64,000 nucleotides of DNA, taken from the NCBI RefSeq assembly GCF_017922435.1, contig NZ_VDEZ01000004.1, forward strand, positions 1-64,000, in the 5' to 3' direction. This document shows positions 10,950-18,285 of this stretch, piece after piece. Numbering within the stretch: position 1 is the first letter of the stretch; every line of letters begins with the position of its first letter. The notes below the pieces were generated by a model, which was not told where the DNA came from, did not search any database, and was given only the letters and a program-made list of their open reading frames with translations. The position numbers were made by a program, and so were the translations under genes. The DNA is from Thalassospira sp. ER-Se-21-Dark (GTDB taxonomy: Bacteria; Pseudomonadota; Alphaproteobacteria; Rhodospirillales; Thalassospiraceae).

Positions 10950-11912
10950 GTGACCGCGTTAAATCAGGATTACGGAACGTCTCTGTCATGGATTGCGGTT
11001 GATTGGGGGACCTCCAATCTGCGGGTCTGGGCGATGGATGATAAGGCTAACATCCTTGGCAGCGCGGAAAGCCCGCTTGGCATGAATGCGATTGCCGGTG
11101 ACCCGAAGCTCTCATTTGAAGCTGTTTTGCTCGGGCTGATTGACGGCTGGCTGCCCGAGGGGGTGATGGGCCTGCCTGTGATGATCTGTGGCATGGCCGG
11201 GGCAAAGCAAGGCTGGCTTGAAGCGCCTTATTGCGATGTCCCAGCACGGCCTTCGGATCTGGCACAGGGGGCGGTGAAGCCAAATGTGAATGATCCTCGC
11301 ATTTCCGTCTTTATCCTGCCCGGCCTTTGTCAGCGCGGTGACTCTGACGTCATGCGCGGCGAGGAAACCCAGCTTGTTGGTTTTATGGCAGGACATCCCG
11401 ACTTTTCCGGTTGGGTCTGTTTGCCCGGCACCCATTCGAAATGGGCGCGGATTGCGGGGGGCGAGATTACAGCCTTTCGCACCTATATGAGCGGCGAGGT
11501 GTTTGCGCTGCTGTCAAACAACTCGATCCTGAAACATTCTGTGGATGACACGTGGGACGATGCGGCCTTTGCCGATGCAGTCCGCGCCGCGCGAACGCAG
11601 CCGACCGCTTTTCTGCACAGCCTGTTTGGCGTGCGCGCCGGGGCGCTTGTTGCCCCCGCCGGAACATCGGTGCCGCCGGGGGCTTCGGTGCTGTCGGGCA
11701 CTGTTATCGGTACCGAAATTGCCGATGTCCTGGGGCTTTTGGAGCCAGGCGAAAACATTGCCCTGATCGGGGCGGGCAAGCTGGCCTCGCTATATCAGGC
11801 GGCCTTGGCCGTTCATCATCACAAGGCTGCCCTCCAAGACGGGGCGGCGATTACACTTGCGGGCCTGAGTCAGGCCTATGGCACGCTTATTTCAGCATCG
11901 AAGGAAAACTGA
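10950..11912 (+). CDS. dgoK: 2-dehydro-3-deoxygalactonokinase
   Basis: A 320-residue sugar kinase that phosphorylates 2-keto-3-deoxygalactonate in the De Ley-Doudoroff route. Near the N-terminus is IAVDWGTSNLRVW, the phosphate-1 loop of the actin-like kinase fold; later come MICGMAGAKQGW and VCLPGTHSKWARI, conserved in DgoK. The start codon is GTG, preceded by GAGG at good spacing. The next gene, dgoA, begins 3 nt after its stop, so the two form an operon and catalyse consecutive steps. Confidence 0.93.
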   Translation: MTALNQDYGTSLSWIAVDWGTSNLRVWAMDDKANILGSAESPLGMNAIAGDPKLSFEAVLLGLIDGWLPEGVMGLPVMICGMAGAKQGWLEAPYCDVPARPSDLAQGAVKPNVNDPRISVFILPGLCQRGDSDVMRGEETQLVGFMAGHPDFSGWVCLPGTHSKWARIAGGEITAFRTYMSGEVFALLSNNSILKHSVDDTWDDAAFADAVRAARTQPTAFLHSLFGVRAGALVAPAGTSVPPGASVLSGTVIGTEIADVLGLLEPGENIALIGAGKLASLYQAALAVHHHKAALQDGAAITLAGLSQAYGTLISASKEN

Positions 11913-11915
11913 CCC

Positions 11916-12569
11916 ATGGCACCCTATGTTGCAGAACAGATTACCGATGCAACGACCGGCAAGACACACCGTCGCCTGATCGCAATTCTGCGTGGCGTGC
12001 AGCCCCACGAAGCCGCCGATATGGCGCGCGCACTGGTCGATGCCGGAATCACGATGATCGAGGTGCCGCTCAACTCCCCCGAACCACTTAAAAGCATTGC
12101 CGCAATGAAGGATGCTGTTGGTGACGCGGCCCTGATCGGGGCGGGTACGGTCCTGACGACTGATAACGTTGCCGATGTCAAAGCTGCAAGCGGGGAGTTC
12201 GTCGTTTCGCCGAACTGCGATATCGACGTGATCGCCAAGACCAAGGAAGTTGGTATGGGTTCCTGGCCGGGTGTTCTGACGCCGACGGAATGCTTTGCCG
12301 CGATCAAGGCCGGGGCCGACGGGCTTAAGATCTTCCCGGCCAGCATCATTGGGGCAGAGGGCATCAAGGCCATGCGCGCGGTTCTGCCCGCCGATATGCC
12401 GGTCTATGCCGTCGGCGGTGTCGGCCCGGATGATTTTGCCACCTATGCCAAGGCGGGTTGTGATGGCTTTGGGCTTGGATCGGGCATCTATAAACCCGGC
12501 ATGACAGCCAGTGACGTTTCAAAGGCGGCCATCGCTTATGTTAGCGCGCATGATGCGGTGTTTGGCTAA
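11916..12569 (+). CDS. dgoA: 2-dehydro-3-deoxy-6-phosphogalactonate aldolase
   Basis: A 217-residue KDPG/KDPGal aldolase that splits the DgoK product into pyruvate and glyceraldehyde-3-phosphate. The catalytic Glu lies in LIAILRGVQPHEA, the Schiff-base Lys in ADGLKIFPAS, and the phosphate-binding turn in YAVGGVGPDDF. IEVPLNSPEP fits DgoA rather than Eda. It is tightly linked to dgoK upstream. The SDR gene 145 nt downstream may belong to the same sugar acid pathway. Confidence 0.94.
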   Translation: MAPYVAEQITDATTGKTHRRLIAILRGVQPHEAADMARALVDAGITMIEVPLNSPEPLKSIAAMKDAVGDAALIGAGTVLTTDNVADVKAASGEFVVSPNCDIDVIAKTKEVGMGSWPGVLTPTECFAAIKAGADGLKIFPASIIGAEGIKAMRAVLPADMPVYAVGGVGPDDFATYAKAGCDGFGLGSGIYKPGMTASDVSKAAIAYVSAHDAVFG

Positions 12570-12714
12570 AAAGCCTTTGTCACTTTGCGTTGGTAGCCGG
12601 TTCTGGAACATTCGGTTTTAAAATCATACCAAATCATGGAAGCGCGTTTGACCCGCGCGATATCGACGGCTAAATTCCAGCCATTGTCTGAATTCCTGAA
12701 TATGGGAGGATCCA

Positions 12715-13494
12715 TTGGATCTTGGAATCAAGGGCCGCAAGGCCATCGTTTGTGCGTCATCCAAGGGGCTTGGCCGTGGCTGCGCAATCAAGCTGGCAGA
12801 AGCCGGTGTTGATCTCGTGCTCAATGCGCGTTCCGAAGGGCCGCTGAACGAAACGGCTGAATATATCCGCGATACCTATGGCGTGAATGTCACCACGGTT
12901 GCGTGTGATATCACCACCGAAGAAGGCCGTAACAAGGTTCTGGCTGCGGTTGATGCGCCTGACATTCTTGTCAACAACGCTGGTGGTCCGCCCCCGGGTG
13001 TGTGGTCCGACTGGGGCCAGAAGGAATGGGAAGCCGCGGTTCAGTCCAACATGCTGACTCCGATCCTGCTGGCAACTGCTGTTCTGCCGGGCATGATTTC
13101 GCGTCAGTGGGGCCGGATTGTGAATATCACGTCGGGTTCGGTTAAATCGCCGATCCCGCATCTGGGGCTGTCGAATGGTGCCCGTGCCGGTCTGACCGGC
13201 TTTGTCGCGGGCACGTCGCGTCAGGTCGCCAAGGATGGCGTGATCATGAACAACCTTCTGCCGGGACAGCATGATACTGACCGTATCAATGCGCTGATGA
13301 CCAACAAGTCCAAGGCAGAAGGCATCACCCTTGAGGAAGCACGCACCAAAACACAGGCGGGCCTTCCCACGGGCCGGTTTGGTGATCCGCTTGATTTCGG
13401 GGCGACCTGCGCCTTCATGTGCAGCGAGCACGCGAAGTTCATGGTCGGGCAGAATGTCCTGCTCGACGGTGGTGCCTTCAACTCCACCCTCTAA
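12715..13494 (+). CDS. SDR-family oxidoreductase with atypical active site
   Basis: A 259-residue Rossmann-fold SDR. The nucleotide loop is SSKGLGRG (15-22), with LVNNAGG (85-91) and the NITSGS strand (Ser140). The canonical YxxxK is replaced by Ser153-x3-Arg157 in GLSNGARAGL. This matches a known subgroup of FabG-like proteins lacking a perfect tetrad, so the reaction is uncertain. The start is TTG at 12715, supported by GGGAGGA at 12704-12710 and by alignment of the Rossmann strand. It could act on galactose or galactonate given dgoK-dgoA upstream (inference). Confidence 0.88.
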   Translation: MDLGIKGRKAIVCASSKGLGRGCAIKLAEAGVDLVLNARSEGPLNETAEYIRDTYGVNVTTVACDITTEEGRNKVLAAVDAPDILVNNAGGPPPGVWSDWGQKEWEAAVQSNMLTPILLATAVLPGMISRQWGRIVNITSGSVKSPIPHLGLSNGARAGLTGFVAGTSRQVAKDGVIMNNLLPGQHDTDRINALMTNKSKAEGITLEEARTKTQAGLPTGRFGDPLDFGATCAFMCSEHAKFMVGQNVLLDGGAFNSTL

Positions 13495-13611
13495 TTCGTC
13501 CCATGCTGGTCTGCAAACGGCTGGCTTTTGCGCTTCCGGTGCTCACGTACTTTAAGTACGCTGCGCGCCGGTTCTCAAAGTCAGCCGTTTTCGCCACAGC
13601 ATGAAACGAAT
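13494..13611. repeat. 118-bp imperfect inverted repeat
   Basis: A long palindrome is centred at 13553. The core CGTACTT-T-AAGTACG is perfect. The arms extend outward with mismatches through CCGG..., CAAACGGCTG/CAGCCGTTT and CATGCTG/CAGCATG, to ATTCGT (13494-13499) / ACGAAT (13606-13611). It begins at the last base of the SDR stop codon. It could form a long RNA hairpin ending that transcript, or be a copy of a dispersed palindromic repeat family. Confidence 0.8.
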
Positions 13612-13653
13612 TCAGGTACGTGATGCAACAACGGCGATAGCGCGAGTTCATAG

Positions 13654-13926
13654 ATGGCGTCATTCACCTTTGTTTATGTGCTGCGCGAACGTGATTTCAG
13701 GCCGGGGCAGGGTAAGGCTACTTTGCCCCGGACCTATGTTGGCTGGTCGACCGACGTTGAGGCCAGGCTTGCAACGCACAATAGCGGCAAGGGGGCCAGG
13801 ACCACCCGTGGTCGGCAGTGGGAACTGGTTTATGTCGAACGGTTCCGCACATTCGGGCAGGCGATGAGCCGCGAATGGCATCTCAAGCGGGATCGCAAGT
13901 TGCGTAAGATGCTGGCGGGCGGTTAG
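13654..13926 (+). CDS. GIY-YIG nuclease-like protein (UPF0213/YhbQ type)
   Basis: A 90-residue single-domain GIY-YIG protein. The first signature strand is FVYVLRERD and the YIG equivalent is RTYVGWSTDVEARLATHN; a KGARTTRGRQWELVYVE segment and a Glu in SREWHLKRDR follow. The Gly-Ile-Tyr of the first motif is replaced by FVYVL, which is common in this small family. Members are widespread and of uncertain role, possibly DNA or RNA structure binding. It starts 42 nt after the long inverted repeat. Confidence 0.88.
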   Translation: MASFTFVYVLRERDFRPGQGKATLPRTYVGWSTDVEARLATHNSGKGARTTRGRQWELVYVERFRTFGQAMSREWHLKRDRKLRKMLAGG

Positions 13927-14024
13927 GCCGTTTTTGATGGTGCCCAAATCAGCACTTGCATCATCGCGCCAAGTAACAGATATGTCCTTGCAAATAACGC
14001 ATCTAAACCGGGGTACCATCGATC

Positions 14025-14372
14025 ATGGCATTCGTTCGCAAAAATCCACTGAAACTCAACAATCTGCAGCTGCGCACCCTTGTGCTGGCACAGGTGATTG
14101 CCAAGGATCCGAATTCGGGCAAGATTGACGAGGCCACCGGCGAAGCAACGCTTTTGCGCGTTCCCCATGCCCATGGTGATCATGTTCATGTAGGCAAGTT
14201 TACCGTGGCCGCCCGCGACGCCAGCGGGTTCGATAACCCGGCTGTCTGGGTTGCCCTTGCCCGCAAGGGGCTGGTCAAGGAAGGCTATCCGGCCAGCATC
14301 GTTCTGACCAAGGAAGGCATGGAATATGATACCGGCCTTGGCGATCATTTCCTGGAAGAAAGCGATCACTAG
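14025..14372 (+). CDS. conserved hypothetical protein
   Basis: A 115-residue soluble protein of unknown function. Notable is a His-rich turn RVPHAHGDHVHVG around residues 45-57, reminiscent of a metal-binding loop. It is followed by a region that looks like a small winged-helix or strand-rich fold (AVWVALARKGLVKEGYP). Acidic/His C-terminus (LEESDH). There is no signal peptide. Good coding bias, and a strong terminator follows 32 nt downstream. Confidence 0.75.
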   Translation: MAFVRKNPLKLNNLQLRTLVLAQVIAKDPNSGKIDEATGEATLLRVPHAHGDHVHVGKFTVAARDASGFDNPAVWVALARKGLVKEGYPASIVLTKEGMEYDTGLGDHFLEESDH

Positions 14373-14404
14373 GATCGGTTGATAGCGATACCAACCTGAG
14401 ACGA

Positions 14405-14435
14405 AAAAGCCCTGCATGTGCAGGGCTTTTGTTTT
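14405..14435. terminator. bidirectional intrinsic terminator
   Basis: AAAAGCCCTGCA and TGCAGGGCTTTT pair as a long perfect stem with a minimal loop, flanked by A-run and T-run. It serves the hypothetical gene ending at 14372 and the convergent binding-protein gene ending at 14454. Confidence 0.9.
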
Positions 14436-14453
14436 GGCAATGATGTGCGGTGT

Positions 14454-15557
14454 TTAGTCGACCCGGATGAATTTTCCGTCCTGGATGGCCACAAAATAGA
14501 TGTTGCGGTTGCCATCGCCAAAGGCATCAAACACCAGTTCCTGATGCAGCCCCTGTTGCGGCGGCAGATTGGTCAGCGCATCGGCAAGCGATTGATCCGG
14601 GTGCTTGGTGCGGAGTGCGGCAAACAGGACGGTTGCCGCGTCATAGCCCAGAACCGCGGTATAGCCGGGCTGACGGCCGAACATTTCGTTGAACGCCGCG
14701 ACAAATTTCTGGAAGCGCGGATTGGTGTCATAGCGGTCATAGGCCTGTGCCAGTTCCACGCCCTCGACCGCCTCGCCACCGACCTCGATCAGGGCCTGTG
14801 AACCCGCCCATTCTGAGACAGCCAGCGGAACGCTTGATGACAGCTTGCGGATTTCCTGCGCCATCATCGCACTGTCTGTGCTGTTGGTGATCAGAACGAT
14901 CGCGTCGGGATCGTCGGCCAACAACTGGGTTGCGGCTTCGGCGTGGGTGATATTGTCAGTATTGATCCAGATTTTGGAGATGACCCGCCCGTCAAGGGCA
15001 TCAAGTTCCAGAAGGAACTCGCGGTACCAGCTATCGGTAAAGGCCTGGTTCTGGCCGTCAAGGGCAAGGGCGACCCGTTCATAGCCCTGATCGATATAGC
15101 GACGGGCATAGGCGCGCGCATTTTCGCGCGTCGTGGTGTTCATGCGAAACAGGTTGTCACGAAAACCGGCAAAGTCGGCCGCAGAGACCGTCGGCGAAAT
15201 GGTCACGACACCCAATTCATTGATCACCGGCAGCATCGCCATGCCGATCGAACTGATGATCGGGCCGACAATGGCATCAACGCCAAGGCGCTTGAGCTCG
15301 CGCACGTGAATTTGTGCCACTTCCGGGGTTTTCAGATCATCACGCGGAATGATTTCCACCATGCGGCCATTGATGCCGCCATCGGTATTGACCTGTTGGG
15401 CGGCCAGTTTCAACGCATCAAGCGCGTCCGTTCCGGCATCCGATCCGGGACCGGACAGGCCGGCAATGAAACCGATTTTGATCGGGCCTGATTGATCACA
15501 GGCAACCAGCAAGAAGCATCCGACAAAGACAGAGCACAGAAACCTGATGGACCGCAT
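14454..15557 (-). CDS. Leu/Ile/Val-type ABC transporter substrate-binding lipoprotein
   Basis: A 367-residue type I periplasmic binding protein. The signal peptide ends in a lipobox, FLLVACDQS (Cys20), so it is membrane-anchored in the periplasm. The mature part starts with IKIGFIAGLSGPGSDAG, then GGINGRMVEII and the VDAIVGPIISSIG segment, all typical of LivJ/AmiC-like domains. No permease or ATPase genes are adjacent, so it is an orphan receptor or serves a transporter elsewhere. Ligand unknown. Confidence 0.9.
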   Translation of the reverse strand: MRSIRFLCSVFVGCFLLVACDQSGPIKIGFIAGLSGPGSDAGTDALDALKLAAQQVNTDGGINGRMVEIIPRDDLKTPEVAQIHVRELKRLGVDAIVGPIISSIGMAMLPVINELGVVTISPTVSAADFAGFRDNLFRMNTTTRENARAYARRYIDQGYERVALALDGQNQAFTDSWYREFLLELDALDGRVISKIWINTDNITHAEAATQLLADDPDAIVLITNSTDSAMMAQEIRKLSSSVPLAVSEWAGSQALIEVGGEAVEGVELAQAYDRYDTNPRFQKFVAAFNEMFGRQPGYTAVLGYDAATVLFAALRTKHPDQSLADALTNLPPQQGLHQELVFDAFGDGNRNIYFVAIQDGKFIRVD

Positions 15558-15726
15558 TTTATTCCTTGCAGTTTTTCTTGATCGGCCCGATAGGCTGGCC
15601 CTTTGTTATTGCCTTATCCTGTCATGATCGTCAGCGACAAGGCGACAAATTCGATATGGCAGTTCCCCGAATGTGTTTCAAGCGGTTGATATTGCGATAT
15701 TTGCCGCACCAACCCAAATCCCAATC

Positions 15727-16365
15727 CTAGCCAAAGTCGCGTCTGGCCTGAAGCACCCGCCCCATTGTCGTCATCAGGCACAAGGCACCGAAAATGGCGG
15801 CGATCATGTTAAATGAGGCCGGGAAGATACAAATAAGACATAAGACCAGTATGGTCTCGCTGCCTTCGGTGATGCCGGTCAGATAGAAAAAGCTTTTCTT
15901 GCCCTGGGCATCGCCATCCGTGCGCCCCTGTTTGGCGGCAATGATCGCATAGGCCAGAAAACTCGACCCGGTGCCGACAAAACAGAAAATCAGAAACGCC
16001 GCCATAAGTGCATGTTCCGGCCGCCCGATGGCAAAGGCCAGGATGATGCCCGAATAAAACAGAAAGTCGGACACGATATCGTAGTAACCGCCCAGATCAC
16101 TCTCCTGGCTTTTTGCATTGGGATGGCGCGACCGTGGGGCGGCATGGCGCGCAACCGCGCCATCAAGCCCGTCCATGAACCGAGATCCAAGGATAAAAGC
16201 AAGTGCTGCGTAATCAAGTTTCAGCACAAGACAGCCTGCGGCCAGCAGCCCAAGGAAAAAGCCAACGCCGGTGATGAAGTTGGGCGTAATGCCCGTGCCC
16301 GAAAGCGTACGTGCAATCGCATTCAATGGCACATCAATCAGCGGGCGCAGGCGGGCATCAAACAT
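15727..16365 (-). CDS. CDP-alcohol phosphatidyltransferase family protein
   Basis: A 212-residue membrane enzyme of phospholipid head-group transfer. The catalytic signature is present: Asp65, Asp68, Gly69, Ala72, Arg73 (MDGLDGAVAR), then Gly92, Asp96 and Asp100 (GGYYDIVSD). The usual spacing of eight residues between AR and G is 18 here, a ten-residue insertion with a basic RSRHPNAK segment. About five TM helices surround it. The acceptor alcohol cannot be told from sequence. Confidence 0.9.
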   Translation of the reverse strand: MFDARLRPLIDVPLNAIARTLSGTGITPNFITGVGFFLGLLAAGCLVLKLDYAALAFILGSRFMDGLDGAVARHAAPRSRHPNAKSQESDLGGYYDIVSDFLFYSGIILAFAIGRPEHALMAAFLIFCFVGTGSSFLAYAIIAAKQGRTDGDAQGKKSFFYLTGITEGSETILVLCLICIFPASFNMIAAIFGALCLMTTMGRVLQARRDFG

Positions 16366-16457
16366 CTGGTGTTTCCGGTTATCTCGTTGAAACAGCGACT
16401 ATAAGCGCAAGTTCGATGGAATGAAAATCACCAGTTTGTTTATTGCGGGCGAGATGG

Positions 16458-17393
16458 CTATTCACCGGCCGGGATCAGTTGGTAATAGGCGCTTTCTTCA
16501 AGCGCGGCGTCATCGACGGGGCTGAGTTTGTTTTGTCGAATGACCGCCTGGATTTCTTCGATATAGACACTGCCGCGTTCGGAATATCGGGTCAGTGTTT
16601 CGGCCAAGACAGACCCCGAAAGGGGTTCCTGATCGGCGATCATTCTGGCGCGCAAATCGCGAAATTCCGTGTAAGCTGACCCGGTATTGAGGTTCATCAT
16701 ATAGGCCCGAACCGAACCGAACGGTGTTTTGAAAGCCGCGATCTTGTAATCACCAAGGTGCTTTCGCTGTTCTTCGGGTGTGATGCCATCGCCGCCATAG
16801 GTCCATTGGCCAAACAATGCGTTGCCAAGGGCGGCAAAGCGCGATGTGCCCCAGCCGCTTTCGATGGCCATTTGCGCCATGGCAAGCGATGGGGGAACCG
16901 GTGCGATGCGTTTTTCAAGTTCCACGATGGTTGCCGGGTCTTCAGGGGCTGTTTCAACACGGTATTGTTCGGCCAGTTCGGCAATGATCGAAAGATCGTT
17001 GGTGCGGATCGCATCGCTAAGGACACTGCTTTGCAGGGCGATTTCCTCGTTCGCAAGCAGGGTCAACGGGCCGAGTGTCCGGAAAAATGTACGTTTCTTG
17101 GCCGTGACCGTCAGTTGATCGGCAAGTTCGTCACGCCATCTCGTCGGGATGGTTTGCAGGAAAAGCCGGGGAACGATGCGTTCCCCCGCGTTCCAGCGCT
17201 CTGCGGTATAGCCAAGATCCTCAAACAGCTTTTCAAGCTGTTCATAGCCATTCAGTTCAATGCGGATAACGTCGCTTTGGTCGGGCGTCGGCAGAAGGAT
17301 ATCCGCCCGTGCAGCAGGAAGGACACCCGCGGCCATCCCGAAGGTGGCAACCGCCAGAACGGAAAATGTGCGTATCAGGACACGTGTAAACAT
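16458..17393 (-). CDS. Bax-like glucosaminidase-domain protein
   Basis: A 311-residue exported protein with a signal peptide ending near residue 30 (VLPAARADI). A beta-N-acetylglucosaminidase domain of the FlgJ/Bax type covers about residues 165-300, with the active-site Glu in MAQMAIESGWGTSRFA followed by NALFGQW. It probably cleaves peptidoglycan in the periplasm. It is separate from any flagellar gene, which favours the Bax subgroup over FlgJ. Confidence 0.88.
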   Translation of the reverse strand: MFTRVLIRTFSVLAVATFGMAAGVLPAARADILLPTPDQSDVIRIELNGYEQLEKLFEDLGYTAERWNAGERIVPRLFLQTIPTRWRDELADQLTVTAKKRTFFRTLGPLTLLANEEIALQSSVLSDAIRTNDLSIIAELAEQYRVETAPEDPATIVELEKRIAPVPPSLAMAQMAIESGWGTSRFAALGNALFGQWTYGGDGITPEEQRKHLGDYKIAAFKTPFGSVRAYMMNLNTGSAYTEFRDLRARMIADQEPLSGSVLAETLTRYSERGSVYIEEIQAVIRQNKLSPVDDAALEESAYYQLIPAGE

Positions 17394-17456
17394 GGTGTGC
17401 CTCGCTGATCTGACCTGACATCGGTGCAGGATCAGAATGCTACCATGCTTTGGGAT

Positions 17457-18167
17457 TTAACGGCGAAAATCTTCAAGACGTTTGCGCTGTTTTCCTGCCT
17501 CGTCAAAGTTATCGGGTGCCAGCCACGCCTCGAACGCGGCCTTGACGGCAGGCCATTCTTCAACGATGACGGAAAACCATGCAGTGTCGCGGTTGCGCCC
17601 CTTATAAACCATGTGGTTGCGAAACGTGCCTTCATAGGTGAAGCCATACCGTGTGGCGGCGGCACGCGACGGGGCGTTCTGATCGTCGCATTTCCATTCA
17701 TAGCGGCGATAGCCCAGCTCATCAAAGGCACGCTTCATCATCAGATACATCGCCTCTGTCCCGCCGATGGTCTTTGAAAGGGCCGGGGCATAATTGATAT
17801 TGCCGATTTCGATCACGCCATTGTTGGCATCCATCCGCATGAAGGCGGCAACGCCGACGGCCATGTCAGTGGCCTTGTCGATGATGGTATGGAGCATCGG
17901 GTCGTTACTGGCGTTCATGCCGTCCAGCCACGCCTTGTAGGCGGTAAAATCGGCAAACGGTCCAGTCGGAAGATATGCGAAGCGCGACCCATCGGGCACT
18001 TTGCTGTTGGCATCAAACAGTTGCGTGGCATCGCGGGCAACATCAAGCGGGCTTACGATGACGTGGCTGCCGATCATGTCTTTGCGCGGCGGCATTGCGC
18101 ACCCGGTCCAGTTTTCAACCGGGTGGCCGACGGGTTTGCCAAAGATGTCTTTGTGGGGCGTGGTCAT
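17457..18167 (-). CDS. GNAT-family N-acetyltransferase (RimJ/RimL-like)
   Basis: A 236-residue GNAT protein of the RimJ/RimL-like branch. Features are VGVAAFMRMDANNGVIEIGNINY (beta4 to motif A entry, residues about 118-140), SKTIGGTEAMYLMMKRAF as the acetyl-CoA loop, and YRRYEWKCDDQNAPSRAAATRYGF, typical of this branch. The ATG at 18167 is preferred because the N-terminus MTTPHKDIFG fits relatives and CAGGAACC lies upstream; an extension to 18281 is unlikely. It lies 118 nt past the end of the dnaE2 operon on the same strand. Confidence 0.88.
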   Translation of the reverse strand: MTTPHKDIFGKPVGHPVENWTGCAMPPRKDMIGSHVIVSPLDVARDATQLFDANSKVPDGSRFAYLPTGPFADFTAYKAWLDGMNASNDPMLHTIIDKATDMAVGVAAFMRMDANNGVIEIGNINYAPALSKTIGGTEAMYLMMKRAFDELGYRRYEWKCDDQNAPSRAAATRYGFTYEGTFRNHMVYKGRNRDTAWFSVIVEEWPAVKAAFEAWLAPDNFDEAGKQRKRLEDFRR

Positions 18168-18285
18168 GGTGGTTCCTGTTGGTCTGATAAAGTGTGGTTT
18201 CTGATCAGCAGGATGGTTTGAATTGGTCCTCTGTTCCAGTGCCAGTTTTACAAATGTGATGGTGCCAATCGTGGTAGCCAATCAA

